64,000 bases of DNA from Hydrogenoanaerobacterium saccharovorans. Lineage in GTDB: Bacteria > Bacillota > Clostridia > Oscillospirales > Ruminococcaceae. The stretch is taken from NCBI RefSeq assembly GCF_003814745.1, contig NZ_RKRD01000001.1:1302001-1366000 (forward strand). Reading direction: 5' to 3'. Numbering within the stretch: position 1 is the stretch's first letter; every line of letters starts with the position of its first letter. A program made the position numbers and the translations under genes. The notes below the pieces were generated by a model. It saw only the letters and a program-made list of their open reading frames with translations. It made no database searches and was not told the DNA's origin. Shown here one piece after another: positions 41,413-49,166 of the stretch.

Positions 41413-43818
41413 ATGAAGTATAATTTTGCAGAGGTAGAAAAAAAGTGGCAGGATATTTGGGATGCAAAAAATGTATTTGCTGCAACCAATGATTTTTCTA
41501 AGCCCAAATTTTATGCTCTGGTAGAGTTTCCGTATCCCTCGGGGCAAGGTCTCCACGTTGGTCATCCGCGCTCCTATACTGCGCTCGACATTGTTTCGCG
41601 TAAGCGTCGTCTTGAGGGCTATAATGTGCTGTATCCAATGGGGTGGGACGCATTTGGTTTGCCCACCGAAAACTTCGCAATGAAAAATCATATTCATCCC
41701 GAAGTTGTCACAAAACAAAATGTAGCTCATTTTAAAGCACAGCTAAAATCTCTTGGTTTGTCCTTCGACTGGAACCGTGAAATCAATACAACCGATCCCA
41801 ATTATTTTAAATGGACACAGTGGATTTTTCTCCAGTTTTTTAAAAAAGGATTGGCGTACAAAAAAGAGATGGCAGTAAACTGGTGTACCGGCTGTAAGGT
41901 TGTGCTGGCAAACGAAGAGGTTGTCGGCGGAGTGTGCGAACGCTGCGGCGGCGAAGTTGTTCACAAGGTGAAAAGCCAGTGGATGCTGAAAATCACCGAG
42001 TATGCAGAACGCCTAATCAATGACCTCGACCTTGTAGACTACATAGACAGGGTAAAGGTGTCTCAAATCAATTGGATTGGTAAATCTACCGGCGCAAACG
42101 TTAATTTCGGAACTACTGCAGGCGATAACCTGCTTGTATATACCACTCGCCCCGACACATTGTTTGGTGCAACTTATATGGTTATTTCGCCCGAGCATTC
42201 GTTTATCGAAAAGTGGGCAGATAAAATCGAAAACTTATCGGAAATTAAAGCTTATCAAGAAGAAGCCGCCAAAAAATCCGATTTTGAGCGTACCGAACTG
42301 GTTAAAGAAAAAACCGGTGTCGAAATTAAAGGCATACGTGGCATCAATCCCGTAAACGGTAAAGAAGTTCCAATATTCGTGGCGGATTATGTACTGACTT
42401 CGTACGGAACCGGTGCCATCATGGCAGTTCCTGCACACGATACCCGTGACTGGGAGTTTGCTAAAAAATTCGACCTCCCCATTGTTGAGGTGGTTGCAGG
42501 AGGCAATGTACAGGAGGCAGCTTTCACCGATTGTTCAACCGGTGTTATGGTGAATTCCGATTTTCTTACAGGGCTTTCTGTCGAAGATGCAAAAGTTAAA
42601 ATTATAGAGTGGCTAACTAAAAACAGCAAAGGTGAGAAAAAAGTAAACTATAAACTGCGCGATTGGGTGTTCTCTCGTCAGCGCTATTGGGGCGAACCCA
42701 TTCCAATTGTGTGCTGCGATAAATGCGGTTATGTACCTGTACCCGAAGATCAGTTGCCGCTGCAACTTCCTCAGGTCGAAACCTATGAGCAGACAGAAAC
42801 GGGTGAATCTCCCCTTGCAAAAATCGACAGTTGGGTAAATACTACTTGTCCGCATTGCGGTGGCCCCGCAAAGCGCGAAACCGACACCATGCCCCAGTGG
42901 GCGGGTTCCTCTTGGTATTTTATGCGCTATTGCGACCCTACAAACAACGATGCCATTGCCAGCAAAGAGGCTCTGGATTATTGGCTGCCTGTAGATTGGT
43001 ATAATGGCGGTATGGAGCATACCACTTTACATTTGCTGTACTCTCGTTTCTGGCATAAGTTTTTGTATGATATCGGCGTGGTTAGCACACCAGAGCCCTA
43101 TGCAAAACGTACCAGCCATGGTATGATTTTGGGTGAAAACAATGAGAAAATGAGTAAATCTCGCGGCAACGTCATCAATCCCGACGATATTGTCAACGAA
43201 TTCGGTGCAGATACCATGCGCCTGTATGAGATGTTCATCGGCGACTTTGAAAAAAGCGCACCGTGGAACTCTTCCTCTATCAAAGGTTGTAAGAGATTTC
43301 TCGAGAGAATTTGGAATTTGCAGGAGATTTTAGTTGACGGTGATGAATTCCGTCCTGAGGTTGAAACTCCTATGCATAAAACCATCAAAAAGGTAACTGA
43401 GGACATTGAAAACCTTAAATTCAATACGGCTATCGCCGCGATGATGGCACTTCTTAACAACCTTACCGATACCGGAAAGGTTAATAAAGCAGAGCTCAGA
43501 GCATTTCTTGTCCTCATTAACCCGTTTGCACCCCATCTTGCCGAAGAAATGTGGCAGGTACTCCATTTTGGTGGTATGCTCAACCAGCAAAAATGGGTTA
43601 CCTACGACGAAGCAAAATGCAAAGAGTCCACTATCGAAGTTGTTGTGCAGATCAACGGCAAAATTAAAGCACGCTTAAACGTAGCTGCCGATATTACCGC
43701 TGAAGATGCCATTGCAGCAGCAAAGCAAGATGCCGCTGTAAAAGCTGCTGCCGAAGGGAAAAACATTGTTAAAGAAATTTATGTTCCCGGTAAGTTGGTA
43801 AACATTGTAGTAAAATAG
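41413..43818 (+). CDS. leuS: Leucyl-tRNA synthetase
   Basis: This is an 801-residue class I synthetase. The HIGH-type motif is PYPSGQGLHVGHPRSYT. The zinc-like region has CTGCKVVLANEEVV and CERCGGE. The editing domain is at about residues 220-400 (TTRPDTLFGATYM, GTGAIMAVPAHDTRD). KMSKS is present exactly, in NEKMSKSRGN. The C-terminal anticodon-binding and small terminal domains are complete. AGGAGGAATAGGC precedes the ATG. Confidence 0.97.
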   Translation: MKYNFAEVEKKWQDIWDAKNVFAATNDFSKPKFYALVEFPYPSGQGLHVGHPRSYTALDIVSRKRRLEGYNVLYPMGWDAFGLPTENFAMKNHIHPEVVTKQNVAHFKAQLKSLGLSFDWNREINTTDPNYFKWTQWIFLQFFKKGLAYKKEMAVNWCTGCKVVLANEEVVGGVCERCGGEVVHKVKSQWMLKITEYAERLINDLDLVDYIDRVKVSQINWIGKSTGANVNFGTTAGDNLLVYTTRPDTLFGATYMVISPEHSFIEKWADKIENLSEIKAYQEEAAKKSDFERTELVKEKTGVEIKGIRGINPVNGKEVPIFVADYVLTSYGTGAIMAVPAHDTRDWEFAKKFDLPIVEVVAGGNVQEAAFTDCSTGVMVNSDFLTGLSVEDAKVKIIEWLTKNSKGEKKVNYKLRDWVFSRQRYWGEPIPIVCCDKCGYVPVPEDQLPLQLPQVETYEQTETGESPLAKIDSWVNTTCPHCGGPAKRETDTMPQWAGSSWYFMRYCDPTNNDAIASKEALDYWLPVDWYNGGMEHTTLHLLYSRFWHKFLYDIGVVSTPEPYAKRTSHGMILGENNEKMSKSRGNVINPDDIVNEFGADTMRLYEMFIGDFEKSAPWNSSSIKGCKRFLERIWNLQEILVDGDEFRPEVETPMHKTIKKVTEDIENLKFNTAIAAMMALLNNLTDTGKVNKAELRAFLVLINPFAPHLAEEMWQVLHFGGMLNQQKWVTYDEAKCKESTIEVVVQINGKIKARLNVAADITAEDAIAAAKQDAAVKAAAEGKNIVKEIYVPGKLVNIVVK

Positions 43819-43828
43819 TTACTGCAAA

Positions 43829-43847
43829 AGAGGGCAAAACCTCTAAA
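43829..43847 (+). terminator. Weak hairpin after leuS
   Basis: AGAGG-GCAAAA-CCTCT lies directly after leuS and just before the rpsU promoter. The stem is short and the downstream run is AAAATA rather than T-rich, so termination would be inefficient. Confidence 0.35.
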
Positions 43848-43851
43848 ATAC

Positions 43852-43881
43852 TTGACAAGCATATCCATTCTATTGTATAAT
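43852..43881 (+). promoter_or_regulatory. Promoter of rpsU
   Basis: TTGACA (43852-43857), an 18-base spacer and TATAAT (43876-43881) both match the consensus perfectly. This suggests strong expression. Confidence 0.88.
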
Positions 43882-43960
43882 CAGTTTTGTTATATTTTGT
43901 GAGTTTATAAGACGCATGGAATATCTAACTAAAGCTCCTGGCGTGGGGAGGGAATTAGTA

Positions 43961-44137
43961 ATGGCAGAAATTCATATTAAAGATAATGAATCACTTGACA
44001 GCGCTCTTAGAAGATTTAAGAGATCGTGCGCAAAATCCGGTGTTCTGGCTGAAGTGCGCAAGAGAGAGCATTATGAGAAGCCGTCTGTAAAGCGTAAGAA
44101 GAAGTCTGAGGCTGCTCGCAAACGCAAATTCAAGTAA
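43961..44137 (+). CDS. rpsU: Ribosomal protein S21
   Basis: This is a 58-residue basic small-subunit protein. MAEIHIKDNESLDSALRRFKR and REHYEKPSVKRKKK are typical of S21. ATG 43961 follows GGGGAGGGAATTAGTA; an upstream in-frame ATG at 43916 would add an unrelated head. It has its own strong promoter and terminator, so it is a single-gene unit. Confidence 0.96.
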   Translation: MAEIHIKDNESLDSALRRFKRSCAKSGVLAEVRKREHYEKPSVKRKKKSEAARKRKFK

Positions 44138-44157
44138 TTCGTATCGTTAACAAGTGA

Positions 44158-44198
44158 TGAAAGCGAGCATGTAAGTGCTCGCTTTTTCATTTTTATTC
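44158..44198 (+). terminator. Terminator of rpsU
   Basis: AAAGCGAGCA and TGCTCGCTTT form a 10-pair stem around TGTAAG, followed by TTCATTTTT. Confidence 0.9.
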
Positions 44199-44262
44199 AT
44201 TGGGACTATACAGAGTGTCCAATCAGGGCAAAAGGCCGACGGCATTTTTTGAGCGACTGCCG
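44199..44262 (+). other. Two small hairpins between rpsU and yqeG
   Basis: ATTGG(G)AC at 44199-44206 pairs with GTCCAAT at 44217-44223, and CGGCA at 44240-44244 pairs with TGCCG at 44258-44262. They lie between a terminator and the next ribosome site. No known RNA family was recognised. Confidence 0.25.
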
Positions 44263-44303
44263 AATAAATAATTATTACTTCATTTATAATATGGGAGAAC
44301 ATC

Positions 44304-44819
44304 ATGTCGATATTTTATCCTTATTACAGCACCAAACGTGCTTACGACCTTACGCCCCAGCTGTTGCAATCAATGAAAATCAAGGCATTGCTGTTGGATG
44401 TGGACAATACCCTGACAACTCACGGGAATCCCGTTCCTGATGAAAAAATTTTGGATTGGCTTGAAATCATGAAAAAAAGCGGAATTGCGCTTATGATTTT
44501 ATCCAATAATACTCATGAACGCGTAAAACCATTTGCAGCCCGTTTGGGGCTGCTGTTTGAGTCCTCAGGTGCAAAGCCATTGCCAAAAGGGTTTCGGCGC
44601 TGCTGTGAGCGCCTAGGGCTGCCTAAGAGCGAGGTTGCTATAGTAGGTGACCAGCTTTTTACCGATATTGCAGGGGCAAACCTATTTGGCATGAAAAGCA
44701 TACTCGTTGAACCAATCGAATTGGAGACAGGGCTGCTGTTTTTTGTAAAACGGGTAATCGAACGCCCCATCTTAAAAGCATATCACCGCGGTGGGCGCAC
44801 AAAAGGAGAGACTAAATGA
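44304..44819 (+). CDS. yqeG: YqeG-family HAD phosphatase
   Basis: This is a 171-residue HAD-IIIA phosphatase. The nucleophile motif LLLDVDNTLT has Asp32 and Asp34. MILSNNTHER is motif II, AKPLPKGF carries the motif III Lys, and VGDQLFTDIAGAN is motif IV. Relatives dephosphorylate phosphatidylglycerophosphate or act near it. It overlaps the next gene by ATGA. A TATAAT at 44285-44290 is too close to the start codon to serve as its promoter. Confidence 0.9.
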   Translation: MSIFYPYYSTKRAYDLTPQLLQSMKIKALLLDVDNTLTTHGNPVPDEKILDWLEIMKKSGIALMILSNNTHERVKPFAARLGLLFESSGAKPLPKGFRRCCERLGLPKSEVAIVGDQLFTDIAGANLFGMKSILVEPIELETGLLFFVKRVIERPILKAYHRGGRTKGETK

Positions 44820-45673
44820 GCATTTATTTCGGCCCGGCAGGCAACAGCGTCAGCTTTGCAGCGCAAGGTTATAAAAAAAATACTCAGATACCCGAATATC
44901 TTGAGCAATTTGGTTTAAATGCATTCGAATACCAATGTGGCAGAGGGGTCAAAATTTCGGATGCATCGGCAGCTGAATTCGGTGCGGCGGCAGCGGCAAA
45001 AAACATTCAGATTTCGTTGCATGCCCCTTATTTTATTTCGCTATCTTCACTGGAAGAAGAAAAACGAACAGCGAGCATAAATTATATTCTACAAAGCGCG
45101 CGGGCGGTTAAGGCGATGGGCGGAACCCGTATTGTGGTGCATTCGGGGTCTTGTTCAAAAATCAGCAGACAAGAGGCACTCCATCTTGCGTCCGATACAA
45201 TGCGTAAAGCTCTTGTTGCACTGGATGAAGCAGGTTTTGATGATGTGCGTGTGTGCCCTGAGACAATGGGTAAAGTAAACCAGCTGGGTACTTTAGAAGA
45301 AGTTATTGAGCTTTGTACCATCGACGAGCGCATGATTCCCTGTATCGACTTTGGTCATCTTAATGCGCGAACCTTCGGCGGGCTGAAAACTTTTGCCGAT
45401 TTTGAACATATCTTCAATACCATTGAGAATAGACTTGGTAATTCTCGTTTAAAAGAGTTTCATTCGCATTTTTCAAAAATCGAATATACCCAAAACGGTG
45501 GCGAAAAATGCCATCTTACTTTTGATGATACTGTTTTCGGCCCTAATTTTGAGCCGGTCGCCGAATTAATATACCAAAAAAATTGTGAGCCTACCATCAT
45601 TTGCGAGTCGAGCGGAACACAGGCAGAGGATGCGGCGAAAATGAAAGCTATTTATTTAGCAGCAGGAGTGTAA
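44816..45673 (+). CDS. AP endonuclease family 2 (deoxyribonuclease IV-like)
   Basis: This is a 285-residue TIM-barrel protein of the endonuclease IV superfamily. Metal-binding residues are seen in SLHAPYFISL, VVHSGSC, VCPETMGK, CIDFGHLNA, FHSHFS and ICESSG, in the order of Nfo. Nfo nicks DNA at abasic sites in base excision repair. The spacing matches a true Nfo more than a sugar isomerase. The ATG overlaps the yqeG stop, after AAAGGAGAG. Confidence 0.88.
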   Translation: MSIYFGPAGNSVSFAAQGYKKNTQIPEYLEQFGLNAFEYQCGRGVKISDASAAEFGAAAAAKNIQISLHAPYFISLSSLEEEKRTASINYILQSARAVKAMGGTRIVVHSGSCSKISRQEALHLASDTMRKALVALDEAGFDDVRVCPETMGKVNQLGTLEEVIELCTIDERMIPCIDFGHLNARTFGGLKTFADFEHIFNTIENRLGNSRLKEFHSHFSKIEYTQNGGEKCHLTFDDTVFGPNFEPVAELIYQKNCEPTIICESSGTQAEDAAKMKAIYLAAGV

Positions 45674-45677
45674 CAGC

Positions 45678-46112
45678 ATGAAAAAGCGCCTTTTGGTTAT
45701 CCATGGTCCCAATATCAATCTTACCGGCCTTCGCGAAACAGGTATTTACGGCAAAGAAACCATTGATGACATCAATGCAGAGATTACCAACTATGCCGAG
45801 GCAGAAGGCTTTGACTGTGAGGTATTCCAATCGAATTACGAAGGCGGCATTATTGATAAACTGCACGAGGCGCGCACCGCTTTTGACGGCGTTGTGCTCA
45901 ATGCAGGGGCATACACACACTACAGTATTGCCATTCGCGATGCAATATCCACTATTATGGTTCCTGTTATTGAGGTACACTTTTCAAATATTCATGCGCG
46001 CGAAGAATTTCGTCACACTTCGGTTTTGGCTCCTGTTTGTGCCGGGCAAATTTGCGGATTTGGAAAATACAGCTATATTCTTGCAATTGCCGCTATGAAG
46101 CAATTGCTTTAA
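45678..46112 (+). CDS. aroQ: 3-dehydroquinate dehydratase, type II
   Basis: This 144-residue enzyme converts 3-dehydroquinate to 3-dehydroshikimate. IHGPNINLTGLRE, then FQSNYEGGIIDKLH, NAGAYTHYSIAIRDA and EVHFSNIHAREEFRH match the type II family, including the catalytic Tyr, Asn and His. AGGAGTG precedes the ATG, five bases after the previous stop. pepQ and efp follow, a Clostridia and Bacillus arrangement. Confidence 0.96.
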   Translation: MKKRLLVIHGPNINLTGLRETGIYGKETIDDINAEITNYAEAEGFDCEVFQSNYEGGIIDKLHEARTAFDGVVLNAGAYTHYSIAIRDAISTIMVPVIEVHFSNIHAREEFRHTSVLAPVCAGQICGFGKYSYILAIAAMKQLL

Positions 46113-46155
46113 GCCCATTCAGGTAACCTGCAACATTTAATTAGGAGACGGTAAA

Positions 46156-47226
46156 ATGAAAAGTAAAATTCAACAACTTATGCAAAATCTGCCTGAACAT
46201 ATTGATGCGGCATTGATTACTTCAGAACAAAACCGCAGATACTATACTGGGTTTCCATCTTCTGCGGGAATTTTATTTGTGACAAAAGAAGCAGCATATT
46301 TCTTAATCGATTTTCGCTATGTCGAAGCTGCAAAAACAGCTATCAAAGATTGCGAAGTTTTGCTGCTCGAAAACACTCAAAAATCTTTGCAGTCACTTTG
46401 CAAAAAACATGCGGTCAAAACCGTTGCGGCAGAGAACAGCTACCTTACGGTGGGCAGCTTTCACCGTTTTTCAACTCTGCTTTCGCCCGTCAAACTTTTG
46501 GATGAGGACACAGTAGATCAGCTGATTCTTTCGCAGCGCCGATATAAAACAATCGATGAAATTGAAAAAATTCGCACAGCGCAAGCGCTCACAGAAGAAA
46601 CGTTCAATTATATTCTCACTCGGCTTTCTGCGGGAAAAACGGAGCGCGAAATTGCACTCGATATGGAATTTTATATGAGAAGGCAAGGCGCCGAAGCGGT
46701 TTCGTTCGACTTTATTGTGGTATCGGGGTGCAACTCCTCAAGGCCTCATGGTGTGCCATCCGATAAAGTGATTCAAAACGGTGATTTTGTCACGATGGAT
46801 TTCGGTGCAATTGTGGACGGCTATCACTCTGACATGACGCGTACCGTGGCGGTAGGCAATATAACTGATAAGCAAAAGCTTGTGTATGATACGGTGCTGA
46901 AAGCGCAGCTGGCAGGCATAGACGCCATCAAAGTTGGCGCGTCCTGCAAGGATGTTGATGCGGCGGCGCGAGATATCATTTACAATGCCGGTTTCGAGGG
47001 ATGTTTTGGGCATGGGCTTGGTCACTCTGTTGGTGTTGAAATTCATGAAGAACCCCGCTTCAGCATTACCAGCGACGACACGGTAGAGTCTGGCATTGTT
47101 ATGACGGTGGAGCCGGGTATTTACATTGAGGGCGAATTTGGCTGCCGCATCGAAGATATGATTTATGTTACCGAGAACAAAATTGAGAATCTTACGCACA
47201 GCCCTAAGAACCTTATCATTTTGTAG
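46156..47226 (+). CDS. pepQ: M24-family Xaa-Pro peptidase
   Basis: This is a 356-residue aminopeptidase P/prolidase-type enzyme. A creatinase-like N-terminal domain precedes the pita-bread catalytic domain. The two metal ions are held by MDFGAIVDGYHSDMTR (two Asp), GHGLGHSVGVEIHEEPR (His, His, Glu) and EPGIYIEGEFGCRIED (Glu, Glu). It removes residues next to proline in peptides. AGGAGACGG precedes the ATG. efp, next downstream, works on polyproline translation. Confidence 0.95.
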   Translation: MKSKIQQLMQNLPEHIDAALITSEQNRRYYTGFPSSAGILFVTKEAAYFLIDFRYVEAAKTAIKDCEVLLLENTQKSLQSLCKKHAVKTVAAENSYLTVGSFHRFSTLLSPVKLLDEDTVDQLILSQRRYKTIDEIEKIRTAQALTEETFNYILTRLSAGKTEREIALDMEFYMRRQGAEAVSFDFIVVSGCNSSRPHGVPSDKVIQNGDFVTMDFGAIVDGYHSDMTRTVAVGNITDKQKLVYDTVLKAQLAGIDAIKVGASCKDVDAAARDIIYNAGFEGCFGHGLGHSVGVEIHEEPRFSITSDDTVESGIVMTVEPGIYIEGEFGCRIEDMIYVTENKIENLTHSPKNLIIL

Positions 47227-47295
47227 TATTCATGAGCAATAACCCAAAAAACGTCATAATTTATGCAATATTTAGCAGATAATCGTAAAAATCAC

Positions 47296-47324
47296 TTGCC
47301 AAATTCAATCTTTTAATATAAAAT
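47296..47324 (+). promoter_or_regulatory. Probable promoter of efp
   Basis: TTGCCA (47296-47301), a 17-base spacer and TAAAAT (47319-47324) lie 54 bases before efp. Confidence 0.6.
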
Positions 47325-47377
47325 TAGAACGTTAAGATATTTTCTGAATATTTACTATTGTTGTGGAGGAAAAATAC

Positions 47378-47935
47378 ATGATATCAGCAGGCGATTTTAG
47401 AAATGGTGTTACATTTGAAATGGACGGCAACGTTGTACAGATTATAGAGTTCCAGCATGTAAAACCCGGCAAAGGTGCAGCTTTTGTAAGAACAAAAATT
47501 AAAAATGTAATTTCTGGTTCTGTAACTGAAAAAACTTTTAACCCAAGTGATAAATTCCCCACCGCTTACATTGAGCGTAAAGAGATGGAGTATCTGTACG
47601 AGGACGGCGGCTTGTACTACTTTATGGACAGCGAAACTTACGAAAATCTTCCTATTAACGAATCCATTCTTGGTGATAGCTTTAAATTCGTTAAAGAGAA
47701 CACGACTGTTAAAGTGTTATCTTACAAAGGCAATGTTTTCGGTGTAGAGCCCCCCAACTTTATTGAGCTGAAGGTTACCAAAACCGACCCCGGCTTTAAG
47801 GGCAACACCGCTACTAATACAACAAAACCCGCTACACTCGAAACAGGCGCGCAAATCAGTGTCCCCTTGTTTATCGAAGAAGGCGATATGATTCGTGTAG
47901 ATACCCGCGTGGGCGAATACATGGAGCGTGCATAA
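47378..47935 (+). CDS. efp: Elongation factor P
   Basis: This is a 185-residue EF-P that rescues ribosomes at polyproline. The three beta domains are complete. The tip residue of domain I is Lys32 in HVKPGKGAAFVR. ATG 47378 follows GGAGGAAAAATAC; an earlier in-frame ATG at 47363 lies upstream of that site. It is followed by the CD1247-like gene, as in related Clostridia. Confidence 0.97.
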   Translation: MISAGDFRNGVTFEMDGNVVQIIEFQHVKPGKGAAFVRTKIKNVISGSVTEKTFNPSDKFPTAYIERKEMEYLYEDGGLYYFMDSETYENLPINESILGDSFKFVKENTTVKVLSYKGNVFGVEPPNFIELKVTKTDPGFKGNTATNTTKPATLETGAQISVPLFIEEGDMIRVDTRVGEYMERA

Positions 47936-47986
47936 TTTTTGTTTCCCAATTTTAAAATATAATTTCTGGTAAGGGAGGATACTATC

Positions 47987-48436
47987 ATGACTGTAACTGA
48001 AAGAGTTGCTTATCTAAGAGGTTTGACCGAAGGTCTAGGCGTTGATGATTCCACCAAAGAAGGCAGAGTAATCAAAGAGATGCTTGAGGTCTTGGATGAT
48101 ATTGCTTTCACAATGTCTGACATTGAAGACGATGTGGCAGAATTGAGCGAGCAGGTTGATGCAATCGACGAGGACTTGGAATCTTTGGAAGAAGATTTTT
48201 ATGAGGACGAAGACGAATGCAGCTGCTGCGATGATGAAGACGAAGAATTCGAAGACGAAGATTTATACGAAGTGACTTGCCCCAAATGCGGTGACACCGT
48301 ATATGTAAACGACGACATTCTTGATGACGGTTCTATCGATTGCCCTAATTGCGGAGAGCTGCTCGAGTTTGATTTCGAGGCAGAAGACTGTGATTGTGGT
48401 TGTGGACAGGATCATGAATGTGATTGCGACAAATAA
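47987..48436 (+). CDS. CD1247-like acidic zinc-ribbon protein
   Basis: This is a 149-residue protein, highly acidic and cysteine-rich. Residues 1-45 are a conserved helical head (VTERVAYLRGLTEGLGVDD). A coiled-coil acidic stretch follows, with ECSCCDDEDEEFED. A zinc ribbon is formed by VTCPKCGDTVYV and DCPNCGELLEF. The last 15 residues hold another cluster, CDCGCGQDHECDCDK. Proteins with this head are conserved in Clostridia next to efp and are sometimes mislabelled as AraC regulators. No DNA-binding domain is seen. Function is unknown; metal binding is likely. GGGAGGAT precedes the ATG. Confidence 0.85.
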   Translation: MTVTERVAYLRGLTEGLGVDDSTKEGRVIKEMLEVLDDIAFTMSDIEDDVAELSEQVDAIDEDLESLEEDFYEDEDECSCCDDEDEEFEDEDLYEVTCPKCGDTVYVNDDILDDGSIDCPNCGELLEFDFEAEDCDCGCGQDHECDCDK

Positions 48437-48533
48437 CAAATAGGTATACTCTAATAGTGCGACGGCGTTTTATAACGGTGCCGCACTGTTAACATGTAAA
48501 AAAGTTGTGAGCCAACTAACAACTGTCATAATT

Positions 48534-48570
48534 AAAAAACCGGTAGAGATTATTCTATCGGTTTTTTTGT
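48534..48570 (+). terminator. Terminator after the CD1247-like gene
   Basis: AAAAAACCGGTAGA and TCTATCGGTTTTTTT form a strong stem with a T tract. Confidence 0.9.
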
Positions 48571-48603
48571 TCATAGTTTTATATATTATTAACAATTGGT
48601 TCA

Positions 48604-48632
48604 TTGATTGTTTGTCCATAATGTTATATACT
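48604..48632 (+). promoter_or_regulatory. Promoter of marR-ABC operon
   Basis: TTGATT (48604-48609), a 17-base spacer and TATACT (48627-48632). It is 52 bases before the marR start. Confidence 0.65.
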
Positions 48633-48644
48633 TAATTGCATTAA
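48632..48644. promoter_or_regulatory. Candidate MarR operator
   Basis: TTAAT-TGC-ATTAA is a perfect short palindrome right after the -10 box, at the expected transcription start. That is where an autorepressing MarR protein would bind. An imperfect extension is ACTTAAT with ATTAATAGT. Confidence 0.45.
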
Positions 48645-48683
48645 TAGTTAGCGGTGTTAAGTAATTTTAAAGTAGGTGAAAAT

Positions 48684-49166
48684 ATGGAACAAAATCAAAA
48701 TAAACTGGCAGACGAAATTCTCATCAATTTATCGCAAATGAAAAGATTGAGTTTTACCAAAACAAAGCACAATGCCCTTTTAAAACATGGTGAGAGGGCA
48801 GTGCTGTTCTGCGTCCAATGTTCTAAAGAAGAAAAAATGAAATCCACTGAAATTGCAGCAGCACTGAATGTTGCTGCATCCGGTATTACCCCTATATTGA
48901 ATCGTCTTGAAAAAAAGGGATACATCCTGCGCAGCTTAGATGTAACTGATAGGAGAGTAATTATCATTTCTCTTACAGAATTGGGTAAACAAGTGCTTGA
49001 AGATACAATCGATGAACTAAGAACGCATATTAAAGAAGTAACAGATTATCTCGGCGAAAAAGACAGTACCGAGCTTTTGCGTATTACCAACAGATTACTG
49101 CAATACTATACTTCAAAAAGAAATAATCAAGGAGGCTCTGTATGCGAAGCATTTTCAAAGAATTAA
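48684..49166 (+). CDS. MarR-family transcription regulator
   Basis: This is a 160-residue winged-helix dimer. The helix-turn-helix reads STEIAAALNVAASGITPILNR, cut here at its key part; the wing has DVTDRRVIIISLTELG, the MarR DRR signature. C-terminal helices form the dimer. ATG 48684 follows GTAGGTGAA. It overlaps the ABC exporter gene and lies under the same promoter, so it probably controls the exporter and releases on binding a drug or metabolite. The ligand is unknown. Confidence 0.93.
   Translation: MEQNQNKLADEILINLSQMKRLSFTKTKHNALLKHGERAVLFCVQCSKEEKMKSTEIAAALNVAASGITPILNRLEKKGYILRSLDVTDRRVIIISLTELGKQVLEDTIDELRTHIKEVTDYLGEKDSTELLRITNRLLQYYTSKRNNQGGSVCEAFSKN

Noticed and set aside
44285..44290. 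TATAAT as a promoter for yqeG
   Set aside because: It lies 14 bases before the start codon, overlapping the ribosome-site region, and has no matching -35.
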